A DNA stretch of 56,118 nucleotides from Xanthomonas dyei (GTDB lineage: Bacteria; Pseudomonadota; Gammaproteobacteria; Xanthomonadales; Xanthomonadaceae): assembly GCF_002939865.1 (NCBI RefSeq), contig NZ_MDEE01000031.1, forward strand, positions 658-56,775. The letters run 5' to 3'. Shown here piece after piece: positions 19,072-28,078 of this stretch. Under the pieces are notes generated by a model. It did no database searches. It saw only the letters and a list, made by a program, of their open reading frames with translations, and was not told the origin of the DNA. Position 1 is the stretch's first letter. Each line of letters begins with the position of its first letter. The position numbers were made by a program, and so were the translations under genes.

Positions 19072-19104
19072 GTGCGCTCCTACGAGCGGGTGCGCTCCTA
19101 CGAG
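19072..19104. repeat. Two 18-bp direct repeats related to the GTAGGAGCGC repeat family
   Basis: GTGCGCTCCTACGAG occurs twice with an 18-bp period. Its complement CTCGTAGGAGCGCAC belongs to the GTAGGAGCG-type REP sequences common in xanthomonads. It lies just past the end of the CorA gene. Confidence 0.6.
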
Positions 19105-19117
19105 GTAGCGGCGTGCA

Positions 19118-20029
19118 TCACACCCAGCCGCGCTTGCGGAACCATGCCAGCGGAATCACCACGCTCAGTGCGATGACGCCCAGCGCCCAGAAATACGCAT
19201 CGTGCCCCTTGAGCTCGGGCATGTAGGCGAAGTTCATGCCCCAGATGCCGACCAGCACGGTGGGCGGAATGCCGACCACCGACGCCACCGCCATCACCTT
19301 CATCACGTTGTTCTGGTCCATGTTGATCATGCCCAGCACGCTGTCGAGCAGGAACTCGATGCGGTCGTCCATGTGCTGCTGGAATTCGCTCAAGGTGGTC
19401 AGGTCCTTGTGCAGCATTCCGATGCGCTTGGCCGCATCTGCGGCGAACCAGTCCGGCGCGGCGCCGTCCAGATAGGTGATCAAGCGCAGCATGCCCTGCC
19501 CGGCGTTGTGCAGCCCGCCCAGCTGGCGGCCCATACCGCCCACCTGGTGCAGCATGCGCTCCAGATCCTTGGTGGTGTGCGGGTTGTCGAACACCTGCTG
19601 CGTGGTCTCGGTGACCTGGGCTTCGAGCGCTTCCAGGCGGTCTGCCAGGCGCCCGACCAATTGATCGAACATGCGCAGCAGCAAGTCGTCGGAACTGTGG
19701 CAGGGCTCGCGCTCCAGCCGCGCAACCAACGCGTCCAGCGAGCCGATGCGCTGCTCGCGCTGGGTCACCAGCATGCTCGGCGACAGCGCAAACCCTAGCG
19801 GCGCGGTCGGGCCATCGTCGTCCTGGAAGCGCGGCACATTGAGAAACAGCACATCGCCCTGGCGGCGCACCCGGCTGCTGAATTCGATCTCGCCGATGGC
19901 CGCACGGTCGGGCAGCGCAAACCCCACCCGCTTGGCGGTGTCGGCCAACTCCTGCGGACTCGGCTGGCACAGGTCGACCCAGTAACCTTGTGCGTGGTGG
20001 GTTCCGGCAATCGGATGGATCGTGAGCAT
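19118..20029 (-). CDS. CorA family divalent-cation (Mg2+/Zn2+) transporter
   Basis: A 303-residue inner-membrane transporter. It has a large cytoplasmic N-terminal domain (about 1-240) with the long helical stalk (LGGLHNAGQGMLRLITYLDG, then LTTLSEFQQHMDDRIEFLLDSVLGM). Two C-terminal membrane helices lie at about 240-261 and 276-294. The signature GMNF is present in VGIWGMNFAYMPEL between them, with the acidic periplasmic loop ELKGHD. CorA-type proteins act as pentamers. The GMN signature is shared by CorA and ZntB, so the metal cannot be assigned. The ATG start precedes a conserved-looking N-terminus. No regulatory leader was recognised upstream. Confidence 0.9.
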   Translation of the reverse strand: MLTIHPIAGTHHAQGYWVDLCQPSPQELADTAKRVGFALPDRAAIGEIEFSSRVRRQGDVLFLNVPRFQDDDGPTAPLGFALSPSMLVTQREQRIGSLDALVARLEREPCHSSDDLLLRMFDQLVGRLADRLEALEAQVTETTQQVFDNPHTTKDLERMLHQVGGMGRQLGGLHNAGQGMLRLITYLDGAAPDWFAADAAKRIGMLHKDLTTLSEFQQHMDDRIEFLLDSVLGMINMDQNNVMKVMAVASVVGIPPTVLVGIWGMNFAYMPELKGHDAYFWALGVIALSVVIPLAWFRKRGWV

Positions 20030-20240
20030 GCGGCAGGCCGTGGCAGTGGATGGCCGCGAGCATCCGGCCCCGCTTCATCGGCGTCAACGCCAACGCACCG
20101 GCACGCTCAGCTGACAGTGGCCTTCATCGCGGCGACGTGTAGCCACTCAAGCAATGGAATCGCATTGCGAATGCCTGCCTGCGGCACAGATCGAGCGAGC
20201 CAACCAGATTGGCTGCCTGCGGAGCGGTGCGCGGCCTCAC

Positions 20241-20260
20241 AGTGCAGTGCAGTGCAGTGC
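20241..20260. repeat. Pentanucleotide tandem repeat (AGTGC)4
   Basis: Four exact AGTGC units sit in the gap between the CorA and permease genes (20030-20313). The rest of that gap shows no gene. The unit count could vary between strains. Confidence 0.7.
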
Positions 20261-20313
20261 CGCGCAGACCAAGCCGGCACGTCACGCCGTGCCAGCGATG
20301 CCATGCTTATCTG

Positions 20314-21687
20314 TCAGACACGCATCTGCCGCTGCTTCACCGCATAGCCGACCGCCAGGATCAGGAACCACACCGGGCTGGCCAGCAGGGCCTGGCGCGT
20401 ATCGGCCTGCAAGGTCAGCAACACCAGAACGAACGCAAAGAACGCCAGACACACGTAGCACATCAGCACACCGCCAGGCATTTTGAACGCCGAGACGGCA
20501 TGCTGCTCCGGGCGCTTGCGCCGGTACGCGATGTAGGCGCACAGGATCAGCGACCACACGAACATGAAGAGCACCGCCGACAAGGTGGTAACCAGCGTAA
20601 ATGCGGTGACCAGGTTGGGGATCAGATACACCAGCATCGCCCCCAGCAACAGGCACACGCAGGAGAACAGCAGACCGCGCGCCGGCACCGCCGCACGCGA
20701 GAGCTTGGCGAACCCCTTCGGCGCATGCCGTTCTTCGGCCAGACCGTAGAGCATGCGGCTGGTGGAAAAGATGCCGCTATTGGCCGACGAGGTGGCCGAG
20801 GTCAACACCACGAAGTTGATCAGGCTCGCTGCCGCCGGCACACCGGCCAGCACGAACAACTCCACGAACGGGCTCTTGTCGGCCACCACCTGCCGCCACG
20901 GCGTGACCGCCATGATCGCGATCAGCGCCAGCACATAGAAGATCAAAATGCGCACCGGAATCGAGTTGATCGCCTTGGGCAGATTGCGCTGCGGGTCGGC
21001 GGTTTCTGCAGCGGTGGTGCCCACCAGTTCGATACCGACGAAGGCGAACACCGCGATCTGAAACCCGGCGAAAAACCCGCCGATGCCCATCGGGAACATA
21101 CCGCCGTCGTTCCACAGATTACTCAGCGAAGCCACGTTGCCGGACGGCGAGCGGAAGCCCCACACCACCAGACCTGCGCCGGTGACGATCAACGCGCAGA
21201 TGGCGACGATCTTGATCAGCGCAAACCAGAATTCCATCTCGCCAAACAGCTTCACCGTCACCAGATTCAACGTCAGCAGCAACAGCACGCACGCAATCGC
21301 CGGAATCCACGGCGCCAATCCCGGAAACCAGAATTGAGCATACGCGGCAATGGCAATCACATCGGCGATGGCGGTGATGATCCAGCAGAACCAGTAGGTC
21401 CATCCGCAGAAAAATCCGGCCCATGGCCCGAGCAGATCGGTGGAGAAATCGATGAACGACTTGTAGTCCAGGTTGGACAGCAGCAACTCGCCCATCGCAC
21501 GCATCACGAAAAACAGCATCGCGCCGATGATCAGATAGACGAACAGGATCGATGGACCGGCCAGACTGATCGTCTTGCCCGAACCCATGAACAACCCGGT
21601 GCCGATCGCCCCGCCGATCGCAATCAACTGCAGGTGGCGATTGGACAGGCTGCGTTGCAACTGGTCGGGTGCGGACAGATCGGACAT
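20314..21687 (-). CDS. cycA: APC-family amino-acid permease, CycA-like
   Basis: A 457-residue inner-membrane amino-acid/proton symporter with 12 predicted helices. The first helix carries the family motif QLIAIGGAIGTGLFMGSG at about 20-37. The pattern AGPSILFVYLIIGAMLFFVMRAMGEL and the later FAFVGIELVGTTAAETADP are typical of CycA, which imports D-serine, D-alanine and glycine; AnsP/ProY-type relatives are less likely. The ATG at 21687 matches the usual family N-terminus, and a longer in-frame extension to 21789 has no support. It is a single gene with its own 556-bp upstream region. Confidence 0.88.
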   Translation of the reverse strand: MSDLSAPDQLQRSLSNRHLQLIAIGGAIGTGLFMGSGKTISLAGPSILFVYLIIGAMLFFVMRAMGELLLSNLDYKSFIDFSTDLLGPWAGFFCGWTYWFCWIITAIADVIAIAAYAQFWFPGLAPWIPAIACVLLLLTLNLVTVKLFGEMEFWFALIKIVAICALIVTGAGLVVWGFRSPSGNVASLSNLWNDGGMFPMGIGGFFAGFQIAVFAFVGIELVGTTAAETADPQRNLPKAINSIPVRILIFYVLALIAIMAVTPWRQVVADKSPFVELFVLAGVPAAASLINFVVLTSATSSANSGIFSTSRMLYGLAEERHAPKGFAKLSRAAVPARGLLFSCVCLLLGAMLVYLIPNLVTAFTLVTTLSAVLFMFVWSLILCAYIAYRRKRPEQHAVSAFKMPGGVLMCYVCLAFFAFVLVLLTLQADTRQALLASPVWFLILAVGYAVKQRQMRV

Positions 21688-22243
21688 GGGGACGGCACCA
21701 GCAAGTGAACAAGCCGTCAAAAATACGAGATCGCGCCGGCTGGCACCAGCGTCTGATGCGCACTCCGTTCGCATGAACGAAGCAGGCACACAATGCAGCG
21801 GCCCGCTTCAACATGCTGCGGTGGTGGTCTCTGATACGCAGCGCAACGGCCGATAGCCATCTGCTAGCGCATCGATTGGTGAGGCCCCTCCGTTGCATTT
21901 GCCAGCGGCACGCTTCGATGTCAGCGTGGAAGACTTCGACGCCCCTGGCATTGCCATGCGCCGCCGCTGCACGACGCTGCCGGTCCACATGCCCACCGAC
22001 TGTCATCCATCCATTACAGCGTGTGGCTGTCATGCAAGCAGCCAGTCTCACGCTCGCCATCTGAGACGACTATGCAGAGCCAGATGACAGTCGTGCGGCA
22101 TTTCGCACAAACAGCGACCCCCATCCCAGTGCGGCCGTCTGCTCACGGTGCTGCGCACACTCCAGCCCGCTTCCTTGACTGGGCGCACGGACCGCACGCG
22201 GCAATCGCTGGTCTGCTGCATCGCTCGCCTCCAGGAGACTTCC
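21688..22243. other. Divergent region between permease and expansin genes
   Basis: No gene seen in 556 bases. It must hold promoters for both divergent genes. The only clear dyad is listed separately at 22093. Confidence 0.4.
22093..22108. promoter_or_regulatory. GTGCG-N6-CGCAC dyad upstream of the expansin gene
   Basis: Perfect 5-bp arms separated by 6 bp have the geometry of CRP/Clp-family operators, though the consensus there is TGTGA-N6-TCACA. It lies about 135 bp before the expansin ATG. Regulatory use is speculative. Confidence 0.25.
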
Positions 22244-24016
22244 ATGCAAACACTTATCCATCTATTACTCGCGCTCGCACTGCTCGCCCCTGTGACCGCA
22301 CTGGCCGTGGAGGTCGATCCGCAGGGCCGACTTGTCGATGCGCAAGGCCAGGCACTGCAGATTCGCGGGGTGACCTGGCCCGGCTTTGATCGCACTGCAT
22401 TGGCGGCTGTCGGTTTGCGCGACAGCACGCTGGCGCAGGTGCTGGATCAGATGCAGGCCGCCGACATCAATGCCGTGCGCGTGCCCATCTGCGCGGCAGC
22501 GCTGCAGGGCACCCCAGTGGCGGCGGCAGAGGTTGCCGGCGACCCGGCATTGCGTGGGCTGGATGCATCGCAACTGCTCGATGCGGTGGTGCATGCCGCC
22601 AGCCAACGCGGCATGCAGGTGATGTTTGCGTTTGCCGATGGCCGCTGCGATGACAGTGCACCGCAACTGGGCACACAGCAGCAGGCATGGATGCGCGGCC
22701 TGACCGGTCTGGCGCGTCGCTACCGCGACGCCACCGGTGTGATCGGCATCGATCTTGGCAGTAGCGGGTATCGCAATGCCAACTGGGCAGGCAATACCGC
22801 AGAGGCGGACTGGAATCGCGTCGCATCGCATGCGGCTACCGCCGTGCTGGCGCAGGCGCCGCGCTGGGTGGTCGGCGTGGAAGGTGTCGGCAGCAACGCG
22901 CTGTGTAGCGATTCCGCACGCAAGGCCGCTGGCAGCAATCTGCAGCCGTTGGCCTGCGCGCCGCTGCACATCGCACCGCAACGCCTGGTGTTGATGCCCA
23001 AGCTGGCCGGCCCGGATCGCGATGCGGCCACTGCATTTGCTGCGCCGGATTTTGCACAGGCATTGCCTGCCACCTGGCAGCGCGACTTCGGGCAATTTGC
23101 GCGCAACCACGCCGTAGTCCCGGTCAGTCTTGGCGGTGGTCTGGGCGATGGCGATCCGCGCGACCCGACATGGCAAACCGCACTCAGCACCTACCTGACC
23201 AACAGCGGATTGCGCAGCGCGTTTCTCGGCAGCTGGGAAGTAGGCAATGCCAACAACGGCGGCCTGCTGGCGCACGATGGCAGCCCGCGCGCAGACAAGC
23301 TGCAGGTCTTGCACCAGGCCTGGGGCATCGCGCCGGCAGCGTCTGTCGCCGCATCGGCGAAACGTGCTGGCGCAAAGAACGCCAGCAAGGCTACGCCCTG
23401 GAACAGCACCTTCACCGGCACCGCAACGTACACCGGTTCTGGTTATTCCGGCGGTGCACTGCTGCTGGATCCGATCCCGAGCACCGCGTTCATCACCGCA
23501 CTCAACCCGACACAGCTGAACTTCGGCGGCATCAAAGCGGCGATGGCCGGCGCCTATCTGGAAGTGACCGGCCCCAAGGGCAAGACCACCGTGTACGTCA
23601 TCGACCTGTATCCGGAAGGCGCCTCCGGCGGTCTGGACCTGTCGCATAACGCCTTCGCGGCGATCGGCGACATGGTGGACGGGCACATCCCGATCAGCTG
23701 GAAGGTGATCCGCGCACCGGTCACCGGCAATGTGCAGTACCGCATCAAGGAAGGCAGCTCACGCTGGTGGGCCGCGATCCAGGTGCGCAACCATGCCTAC
23801 CCGGTGGTCAAGTTCGAGGTGAAACAAGGCACCACCTGGAAGAGCCTGCAGAAGATGGATTACAACCATTTCCTTGGCGAACAACTGGGCAATCAACCGC
23901 TGTCCATCCGCATCACCGATATCCGCGGCAAGGCGATCCTCGACACGATTCCCGCGCTCTACGAAGACGGCAGCCACCCGGCATATTTCAAGCCTTGCAG
24001 TGTGCAGTTTCCGTGA
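22244..24016 (+). CDS. Secreted pseudo-GH5 / expansin (EXLX) fusion
   Basis: A 590-residue secreted plant-cell-wall protein. The signal peptide is about 1-21. Residues about 22-370 follow the GH5 endoglucanase fold (LQIRGVTWPGFD, then DINAVRVPIC, then VIGIDL, then WVVGVEGVG), but the catalytic sites are gone. The NEP motif reads S-S-G at 173-175 (acid/base Glu to Ser174), and the GEFG motif reads G-G-L-G (nucleophile Glu to Gly298). The usual YSPHEY segment reads LMPKLAG. After an Ala/Lys linker, residues 388-590 are a full two-domain bacterial expansin (TGTATYTGSGYSGGA, DLYPEGASGGLDLS with Asp465, YRIKEGSSRWWAAIQVRNH) that closely resembles Bacillus EXLX1. It probably loosens or binds cellulose without cutting it. 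AGGAG sits 6 nt before the ATG. Confidence 0.92.
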   Translation: MQTLIHLLLALALLAPVTALAVEVDPQGRLVDAQGQALQIRGVTWPGFDRTALAAVGLRDSTLAQVLDQMQAADINAVRVPICAAALQGTPVAAAEVAGDPALRGLDASQLLDAVVHAASQRGMQVMFAFADGRCDDSAPQLGTQQQAWMRGLTGLARRYRDATGVIGIDLGSSGYRNANWAGNTAEADWNRVASHAATAVLAQAPRWVVGVEGVGSNALCSDSARKAAGSNLQPLACAPLHIAPQRLVLMPKLAGPDRDAATAFAAPDFAQALPATWQRDFGQFARNHAVVPVSLGGGLGDGDPRDPTWQTALSTYLTNSGLRSAFLGSWEVGNANNGGLLAHDGSPRADKLQVLHQAWGIAPAASVAASAKRAGAKNASKATPWNSTFTGTATYTGSGYSGGALLLDPIPSTAFITALNPTQLNFGGIKAAMAGAYLEVTGPKGKTTVYVIDLYPEGASGGLDLSHNAFAAIGDMVDGHIPISWKVIRAPVTGNVQYRIKEGSSRWWAAIQVRNHAYPVVKFEVKQGTTWKSLQKMDYNHFLGEQLGNQPLSIRITDIRGKAILDTIPALYEDGSHPAYFKPCSVQFP

Positions 24017-24468
24017 TTGGGAAGTCGGGATTTGGGATCGGTCGTGACGTAATTGATATCTAATTTGGCGCGCGCTTCTGGTCGCGTGCAAATGCGTGAC
24101 TCAGCTTAGCTTCGTCATGCAACCTCGCGCGGCGCAGCGATCGACGCCCCTCTCCAGGCGAGGCGAGGTGCACTGCTTGCACCGCTGGCTTGCAAACCTT
24201 GGAGCGCCCGCGCCATACGCGGGCCGGGGACCTACCCGGGGGTGCAGTAAAAGTCAGGGCGAAGCATCTGCACTTTCGTCGTTGACTGAAGTCGTCTCTG
24301 CTCACTTCAGTCGTCTCTGCTCGCTTCGCAAAGGCACCTTCCACGCAAAACCTTTGATCTGGCGACCTCACAGCAAGCGCCGCATCAAGAACGCAACCAG
24401 CCCGGCAGAGCACAACTAACCCGCTTCAATCTGCCATCAGCATGGCTGCGCAGCTTGCCATCAAGCCC
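24017..24468. other. Gap with short repeats and hairpins
   Basis: No gene seen. Just after the expansin stop is a run of GGGAA/GGGAT words. A perfect hairpin GCCCGCG-CCATA-CGCGGGC lies at 24206-24224, followed at once by CCGGGG-ACCTA-CCCGGG. Confidence 0.45.
24291..24328. repeat. 19-bp tandem repeat, two units
   Basis: GTCGTCTCTGCTCACTTCA is followed at once by GTCGTCTCTGCTCGCTTCG; 17 of 19 positions match. Confidence 0.65.
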
Positions 24469-24684
24469 TCACCCACCAGCAAGGCCACCGCCAACACGTC
24501 CGGGCAGCACGTTGCTGTCATCCTCTTCGAGATTGCCCACCTCCTCGCGCAAGCCGCCTTGTTGCGGCGCCTGCTCTTCGACCGGGATCTCGTCCCCGTT
24601 CGTCTCCGGATCGGGGGTGCCGTGGGCCAACATGCCTGCCGTGAAGGTGGTCATCGGGCGTGCAGTCCGTGGAGTGAGGTGCAT
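24469..24684 (-). CDS. Small acidic hypothetical protein
   Basis: A 71-residue protein not recognised as a named family. The N-terminal half is Thr/Arg-rich (MHLTPRTARPMTTFTAGM). The C-terminal half is acidic and Glu/Gly-rich (NGDEIPVEEQ, then EEVGNLEEDD) and ends GRVGGGLAGG. No signal or membrane segment. The ATG at 24684 is chosen because GGAG lies about 7 nt upstream; a second ATG at 24654 is possible. Codon use and a ribosome site favour a real gene. It is divergent from the pheC-like gene. Confidence 0.55.
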   Translation of the reverse strand: MHLTPRTARPMTTFTAGMLAHGTPDPETNGDEIPVEEQAPQQGGLREEVGNLEEDDSNVLPGRVGGGLAGG

Positions 24685-24982
24685 GGGTGGCTCCGTGCGT
24701 TCGGGTGATGCATCGACGCTAGGCCGCGCGACGCTACCGGGTTGTGAGACAGACGCCAGTGGCCGTAACGCCGTGTTGACGTGGTGCAGCAACAAGGCGC
24801 GGCGGCCACGGACAACGCAGGCAGCGATGCATTCGCCTAGCGTCGCTGTGGATACCGCAATGACCGACCGCAAGCAGCGCTCAGGTGCAGACACATCACA
24901 TGCCACCGGCTACGTCGCAACGATCCAGCGTGCTGCCCGGCCGACCACCGCTATCATGCGTGCTCATCTTCGAGGCCATGCC

Positions 24983-25753
24983 ATGCGCTATCGCATCCTG
25001 CTCGCACTGCTGCTGACCTGCGGTATCGCGTCCGCTGCTCCGCGGGGCTCGCGGCTGGATGCAGTGCTGCACGCCGGCGTGTTGCGGGTGTGCACCACCG
25101 GCGACTATCGCCCCTACACCTTGTTGCGCGCCGACGGCAGCTTCGAAGGCAGCGATATCGCGCTGGCGCACTCGCTGGCCGATAGCCTGGGCGTACGGGC
25201 TGGCTTTGTGCGCACCAGCTGGCCGCAACTGCTACCGGACCTGCTGGCCGACCGATGCGACATTGCGGTTGGCGGCATTTCGGTGACCTTGCAACGGCAG
25301 CGCCAGGCCAGCTTCAGCGCGGTGCTGGATGTGGACGGCAAGATCCCGCTGGTGCGCTGCGCCGACCAGGCACGCTATCGCAGCGTTGCGCAACTCAATC
25401 GCCCCGAGGTGCGCGTGGTCGAACCGCCAGGCGGCACCAACGAAGCCTTTGCCCGGCGCGAATTGCCGCGCGCGCAGCTGCGGCTGTTTGCCGACAACAC
25501 CACCATCTTCCAGGAGCTGCTGGACCAGCGTGCCGACGTCATGATCACCGACGCGTCCGAAGCGCTCTACCAGCAGGCACGGCTCCCCGGCCTATGCGCC
25601 GTGGCTCCGGAGCAACCGCTGCAATACAGCGAAAAAGCCTTCCTGCTTCCACGCGACGACAGCGCATGGAAAGCCTATGTGGACCAGTGGCTGCATCTGA
25701 GCAAGGCCAGCGGCGAGTATGTTCGTCTTGTTGAGGCCTGGCGGAGGCCTTGA
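24983..25753 (+). CDS. pheC: Periplasmic cyclohexadienyl dehydratase, PheC-like
   Basis: A 256-residue exported enzyme, expected to convert prephenate to phenylpyruvate and/or arogenate to phenylalanine in the periplasm. Residues 1-20 are a signal peptide (MRYRILLALLLTCGIASA). The rest has the type-II solute-binding fold of family 3 amino-acid binding proteins. Several segments follow Pseudomonas PheC closely: VLRVCTTGDYRPY, TSWPQLLPDLLADRCDIAVGGIS, PGGTNEAFARRELPRA, DNTTIFQELLDQRADVMITDASEA and YVDQWLHLSKASG. An ABC-transporter binding protein is the alternative, but no transporter genes are adjacent. GAGG upstream supports the ATG. It converges on the EamA gene across a long dyad. Confidence 0.85.
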   Translation: MRYRILLALLLTCGIASAAPRGSRLDAVLHAGVLRVCTTGDYRPYTLLRADGSFEGSDIALAHSLADSLGVRAGFVRTSWPQLLPDLLADRCDIAVGGISVTLQRQRQASFSAVLDVDGKIPLVRCADQARYRSVAQLNRPEVRVVEPPGGTNEAFARRELPRAQLRLFADNTTIFQELLDQRADVMITDASEALYQQARLPGLCAVAPEQPLQYSEKAFLLPRDDSAWKAYVDQWLHLSKASGEYVRLVEAWRRP

Positions 25754-25838
25754 ATCGGGAATCGCAAGAGCAAGCCTAAGCTCACCAGAATTTGCGCAGC
25801 AACGCCGTTACGATTCCCGATTCCCCATTCCCGCGGCG
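25752..25838. repeat. Long-spaced inverted repeat between convergent genes
   Basis: GAATCGGGAATCG at 25752-25764 is perfectly complementary to CGATTCCCGATTC at 25811-25823, spacer 46 nt. It is followed by ATTCCCCATTCCCGCG, a typical xanthomonad intergenic motif. It may end transcription from both pheC and the EamA gene. Confidence 0.6.
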
Positions 25839-25851
25839 CACCGCGCCGCCC

Positions 25852-26727
25852 TCAAACAATCTTGGTCCGCCGCCACCAGCGCGATACCTGTTCTTCGCGG
25901 AACAAGGTAAACAGGCCGGCACCTAGAATCAGCGCGATGCCCACGCCCATCGGCCAGTCCAGATGGTCGTGGAACAGAAAGTAGCCGAATGCGATCGCCC
26001 ACAACATCTGGCTGTATTGCGTGGGCGCCACCACGCTGACCGGCGCCAGCCGCGTGGCGTACATCATGCAAATGGCAGCCAGCCCCGCGAGCAGGCCGTA
26101 GCCGGCCAGCAGGCCCCACTGATACAGCGACGGCCATACGAAACTCGGCAGCATCAGGATGCCGCCCATCACCAACGGCCCGATCACGCCGGCACCGTAC
26201 AGCGTCAAGCGCTTCTCGCCATGTCCGGCCATGCGCAGGGCGATCACCGAGATCGCCCCGACCAGGCCGCACACGATCGCCGCCACATGGCCGTGGGTGA
26301 GATGCCGAAAGCCGGGGCGCAGCACGATCAGCACGCCGATGAAACCGACGATCACCGCCGTCCAGCGCCGCCAACGCACTTCTTCCTTGAGAAACACCAC
26401 CGACAACACGGTGACAAAGATCGGCATCAAGAAGATCAGCGCAAACGCCTCGGCCATCGGCAAGGTGGTGAAGGCGATCACCGAGGTGAGATTGCCGATG
26501 GCGCCGGTGAGCGCGCGCAGCAGCCACAATGCCGGTTGCTTGGCCATGACCAGTTCGCGCAGCTGGTCGTCGGGCTTCTTCAGGAACGGCACCGCCAGCA
26601 GCATCAGCAAGGCGCCAAGAAACAGCACCTCGTAGACCGGCAGCGTGCCTTCGAGCAGCTTGACGAAGGCATCGCTGATCGAATAAGCCGCATAACACGC
26701 AAAACCGAGCAGCACACCTTTGAGCAT
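25852..26727 (-). CDS. EamA/DMT-superfamily transporter
   Basis: A 291-residue inner-membrane protein with about ten helices in two EamA repeats (about 1-135 and 145-280), typical of drug/metabolite transporters (S-adenosylmethionine, purine or amino-acid exporters). Typical segments are LRALTGAIGNLTSVIAFTTLPMAEAFALIFLMPIF in the first repeat and MYATRLAPVSVVAPTQYSQMLWAIAFGYFLFHD in the second. The ATG at 26727 has AGAGG about 9 nt upstream. Substrate unknown. The longer in-frame extension to 27102 is unsupported. Confidence 0.88.
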   Translation of the reverse strand: MLKGVLLGFACYAAYSISDAFVKLLEGTLPVYEVLFLGALLMLLAVPFLKKPDDQLRELVMAKQPALWLLRALTGAIGNLTSVIAFTTLPMAEAFALIFLMPIFVTVLSVVFLKEEVRWRRWTAVIVGFIGVLIVLRPGFRHLTHGHVAAIVCGLVGAISVIALRMAGHGEKRLTLYGAGVIGPLVMGGILMLPSFVWPSLYQWGLLAGYGLLAGLAAICMMYATRLAPVSVVAPTQYSQMLWAIAFGYFLFHDHLDWPMGVGIALILGAGLFTLFREEQVSRWWRRTKIV

Positions 26728-27160
26728 CACGCGCCTCTTGAATTCGATGACACCCCTCGCGTAAGGAGCGCGGGGAACCGAGCCATTATGCAGGGTGCGT
26801 GCGGCCTGTTGGCCGGATGATCTCGCTACCCGGCCCCAAGGCATCCACGTTGGATTGTGCGAAGAGTGCCGACCCAAGCGTCTGGCCGCGCACCCTGACC
26901 AGGCGTGCACCACGCACCTGCCAGACCGTGCATCACCGAACTTCCGTGGAGTTCGCGCAAGGACTCGGCAGTCGCGGGACTTGGGCACAACTGCCGTCAT
27001 CGAAGACCAGACCCGCCCCCTTGGGCACGCACCGCGCTCACGTATCGCCGTTCCCGGGCCAGCGCTTGCAACCGCCGCGATGCATCGCGCATGCATCACC
27101 ACGTTTTTAAGTCGTCGCCGCGTCGGGTACGATGCCGCGAAGTTCTTCCTTTGCGACCAC
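26728..27160. other. Divergent intergenic region, no gene seen
   Basis: These 433 bases between the EamA and methyltransferase genes show no protein-like frame, repeat or clear operator. A short AT-rich patch (GTTTTTAAG near 27110) is the only promoter-like stretch before the methyltransferase. Confidence 0.4.
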
Positions 27161-28012
27161 GTGACCCATTACTCCGGACCGTTGCTCACCCTTCCCGATG
27201 CCCAGGCGCTGCTGGCAGCACGCAGCGCCGGCCTTGCCACGTGGACTGGGTCGCTGGATCTGGGCCGCAGCAGCGATAGCGTGCAGCTCGATGCACAGAC
27301 CTGGCAGTGGCGCGGCATGGGCTTCCCCTATCCGGGCAAGCTCAAGGACCGCACGGTGTATTTCTGGGGAGGCGACGACTTCGCGCCGATCTCGCGCTTT
27401 GGCAGTGCGCTGATCAAACTGGTGCCCACCGAATGGGGGGCGCCCACCTTCGAGATCGATGGCATCAAGATGCTGCCGTCTGCGCAGATCTCGCCGTTCG
27501 AGGATGCGCGGCGCAAGGTGGCGCTGGTAAACCCGCGCGGCAAGATCGTACTGGACACCTGCGGCGGGCTTGGATACTTCGCGGCCTGCGCGCTGGAAGA
27601 CGGCGTGGCGCAGTTGCTTTCCTTCGAAAAGAACGCCGACGTGTTGTGGTTACGCACCCTCAACCCGTGGTCGCCCAATCCGGAGGCGGCCGATGCCGAC
27701 GGGCGCCTGCAGCTTGCGCATGCCGACATATCGCAGCAGATCGCCACGCTGGCGGACGATTCGGTCGACGCCATCCTGCATGACCCACCGCGGTTCGGCA
27801 TCGCCGGCGAGCTGTATTCGCAGGTGTTCTACGATCACCTGGCGCGCGTGCTGCGCCGTGGCGGGCGGCTGTTTCATTACACCGGTGCACCCAACAAACT
27901 CACCAGCGGGCGCGATGTGCCCAATGAAGTGGCCAAGCGCCTGACCAAGGCCGGCTTCGCCGCCCAACTCGCGCTGGATGGCGTGCTCGCCACCCTGCCT
28001 GTGCGGCGCTAG
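27161..28012 (+). CDS. Class I SAM-dependent methyltransferase-like protein
   Basis: A 283-residue cytosolic protein. The Rossmann motif I reads KIVLDTCGGLGYFAACAL (about 127-144). An acidic strand-2 end follows (LLSFEKNADVLWLR), and the catalytic-type segment is ILHDPPRFGIAGELYSQVFYDHLARVLRRGG (about 205-235), which is the D-P-P-x-F motif seen in some RNA/DNA and small-molecule methyltransferases. The first 100 residues hold an extra domain with the motif WRGMGFPYPGKLKDRTVYFWGGDDFAPISRFG. Substrate unknown. The start is uncertain: GTG at 27161 is chosen for compactness; an ATG near 27079 would add 27 residues. Confidence 0.8.
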   Translation: MTHYSGPLLTLPDAQALLAARSAGLATWTGSLDLGRSSDSVQLDAQTWQWRGMGFPYPGKLKDRTVYFWGGDDFAPISRFGSALIKLVPTEWGAPTFEIDGIKMLPSAQISPFEDARRKVALVNPRGKIVLDTCGGLGYFAACALEDGVAQLLSFEKNADVLWLRTLNPWSPNPEAADADGRLQLAHADISQQIATLADDSVDAILHDPPRFGIAGELYSQVFYDHLARVLRRGGRLFHYTGAPNKLTSGRDVPNEVAKRLTKAGFAAQLALDGVLATLPVRR

Positions 28013-28078
28013 TCTCCTCGCCCGGCAATGCCGCCGTGCGGATCTGCGATACTGCACCGCCCTCGACACGGACGTTGC

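Noticed and set aside
22021..22243. A HrpX PIP-box (TTCGC-N15-TTCGC) before the expansin gene
   Set aside because: One TTCGC is present near 22102 but no second half at the right spacing.
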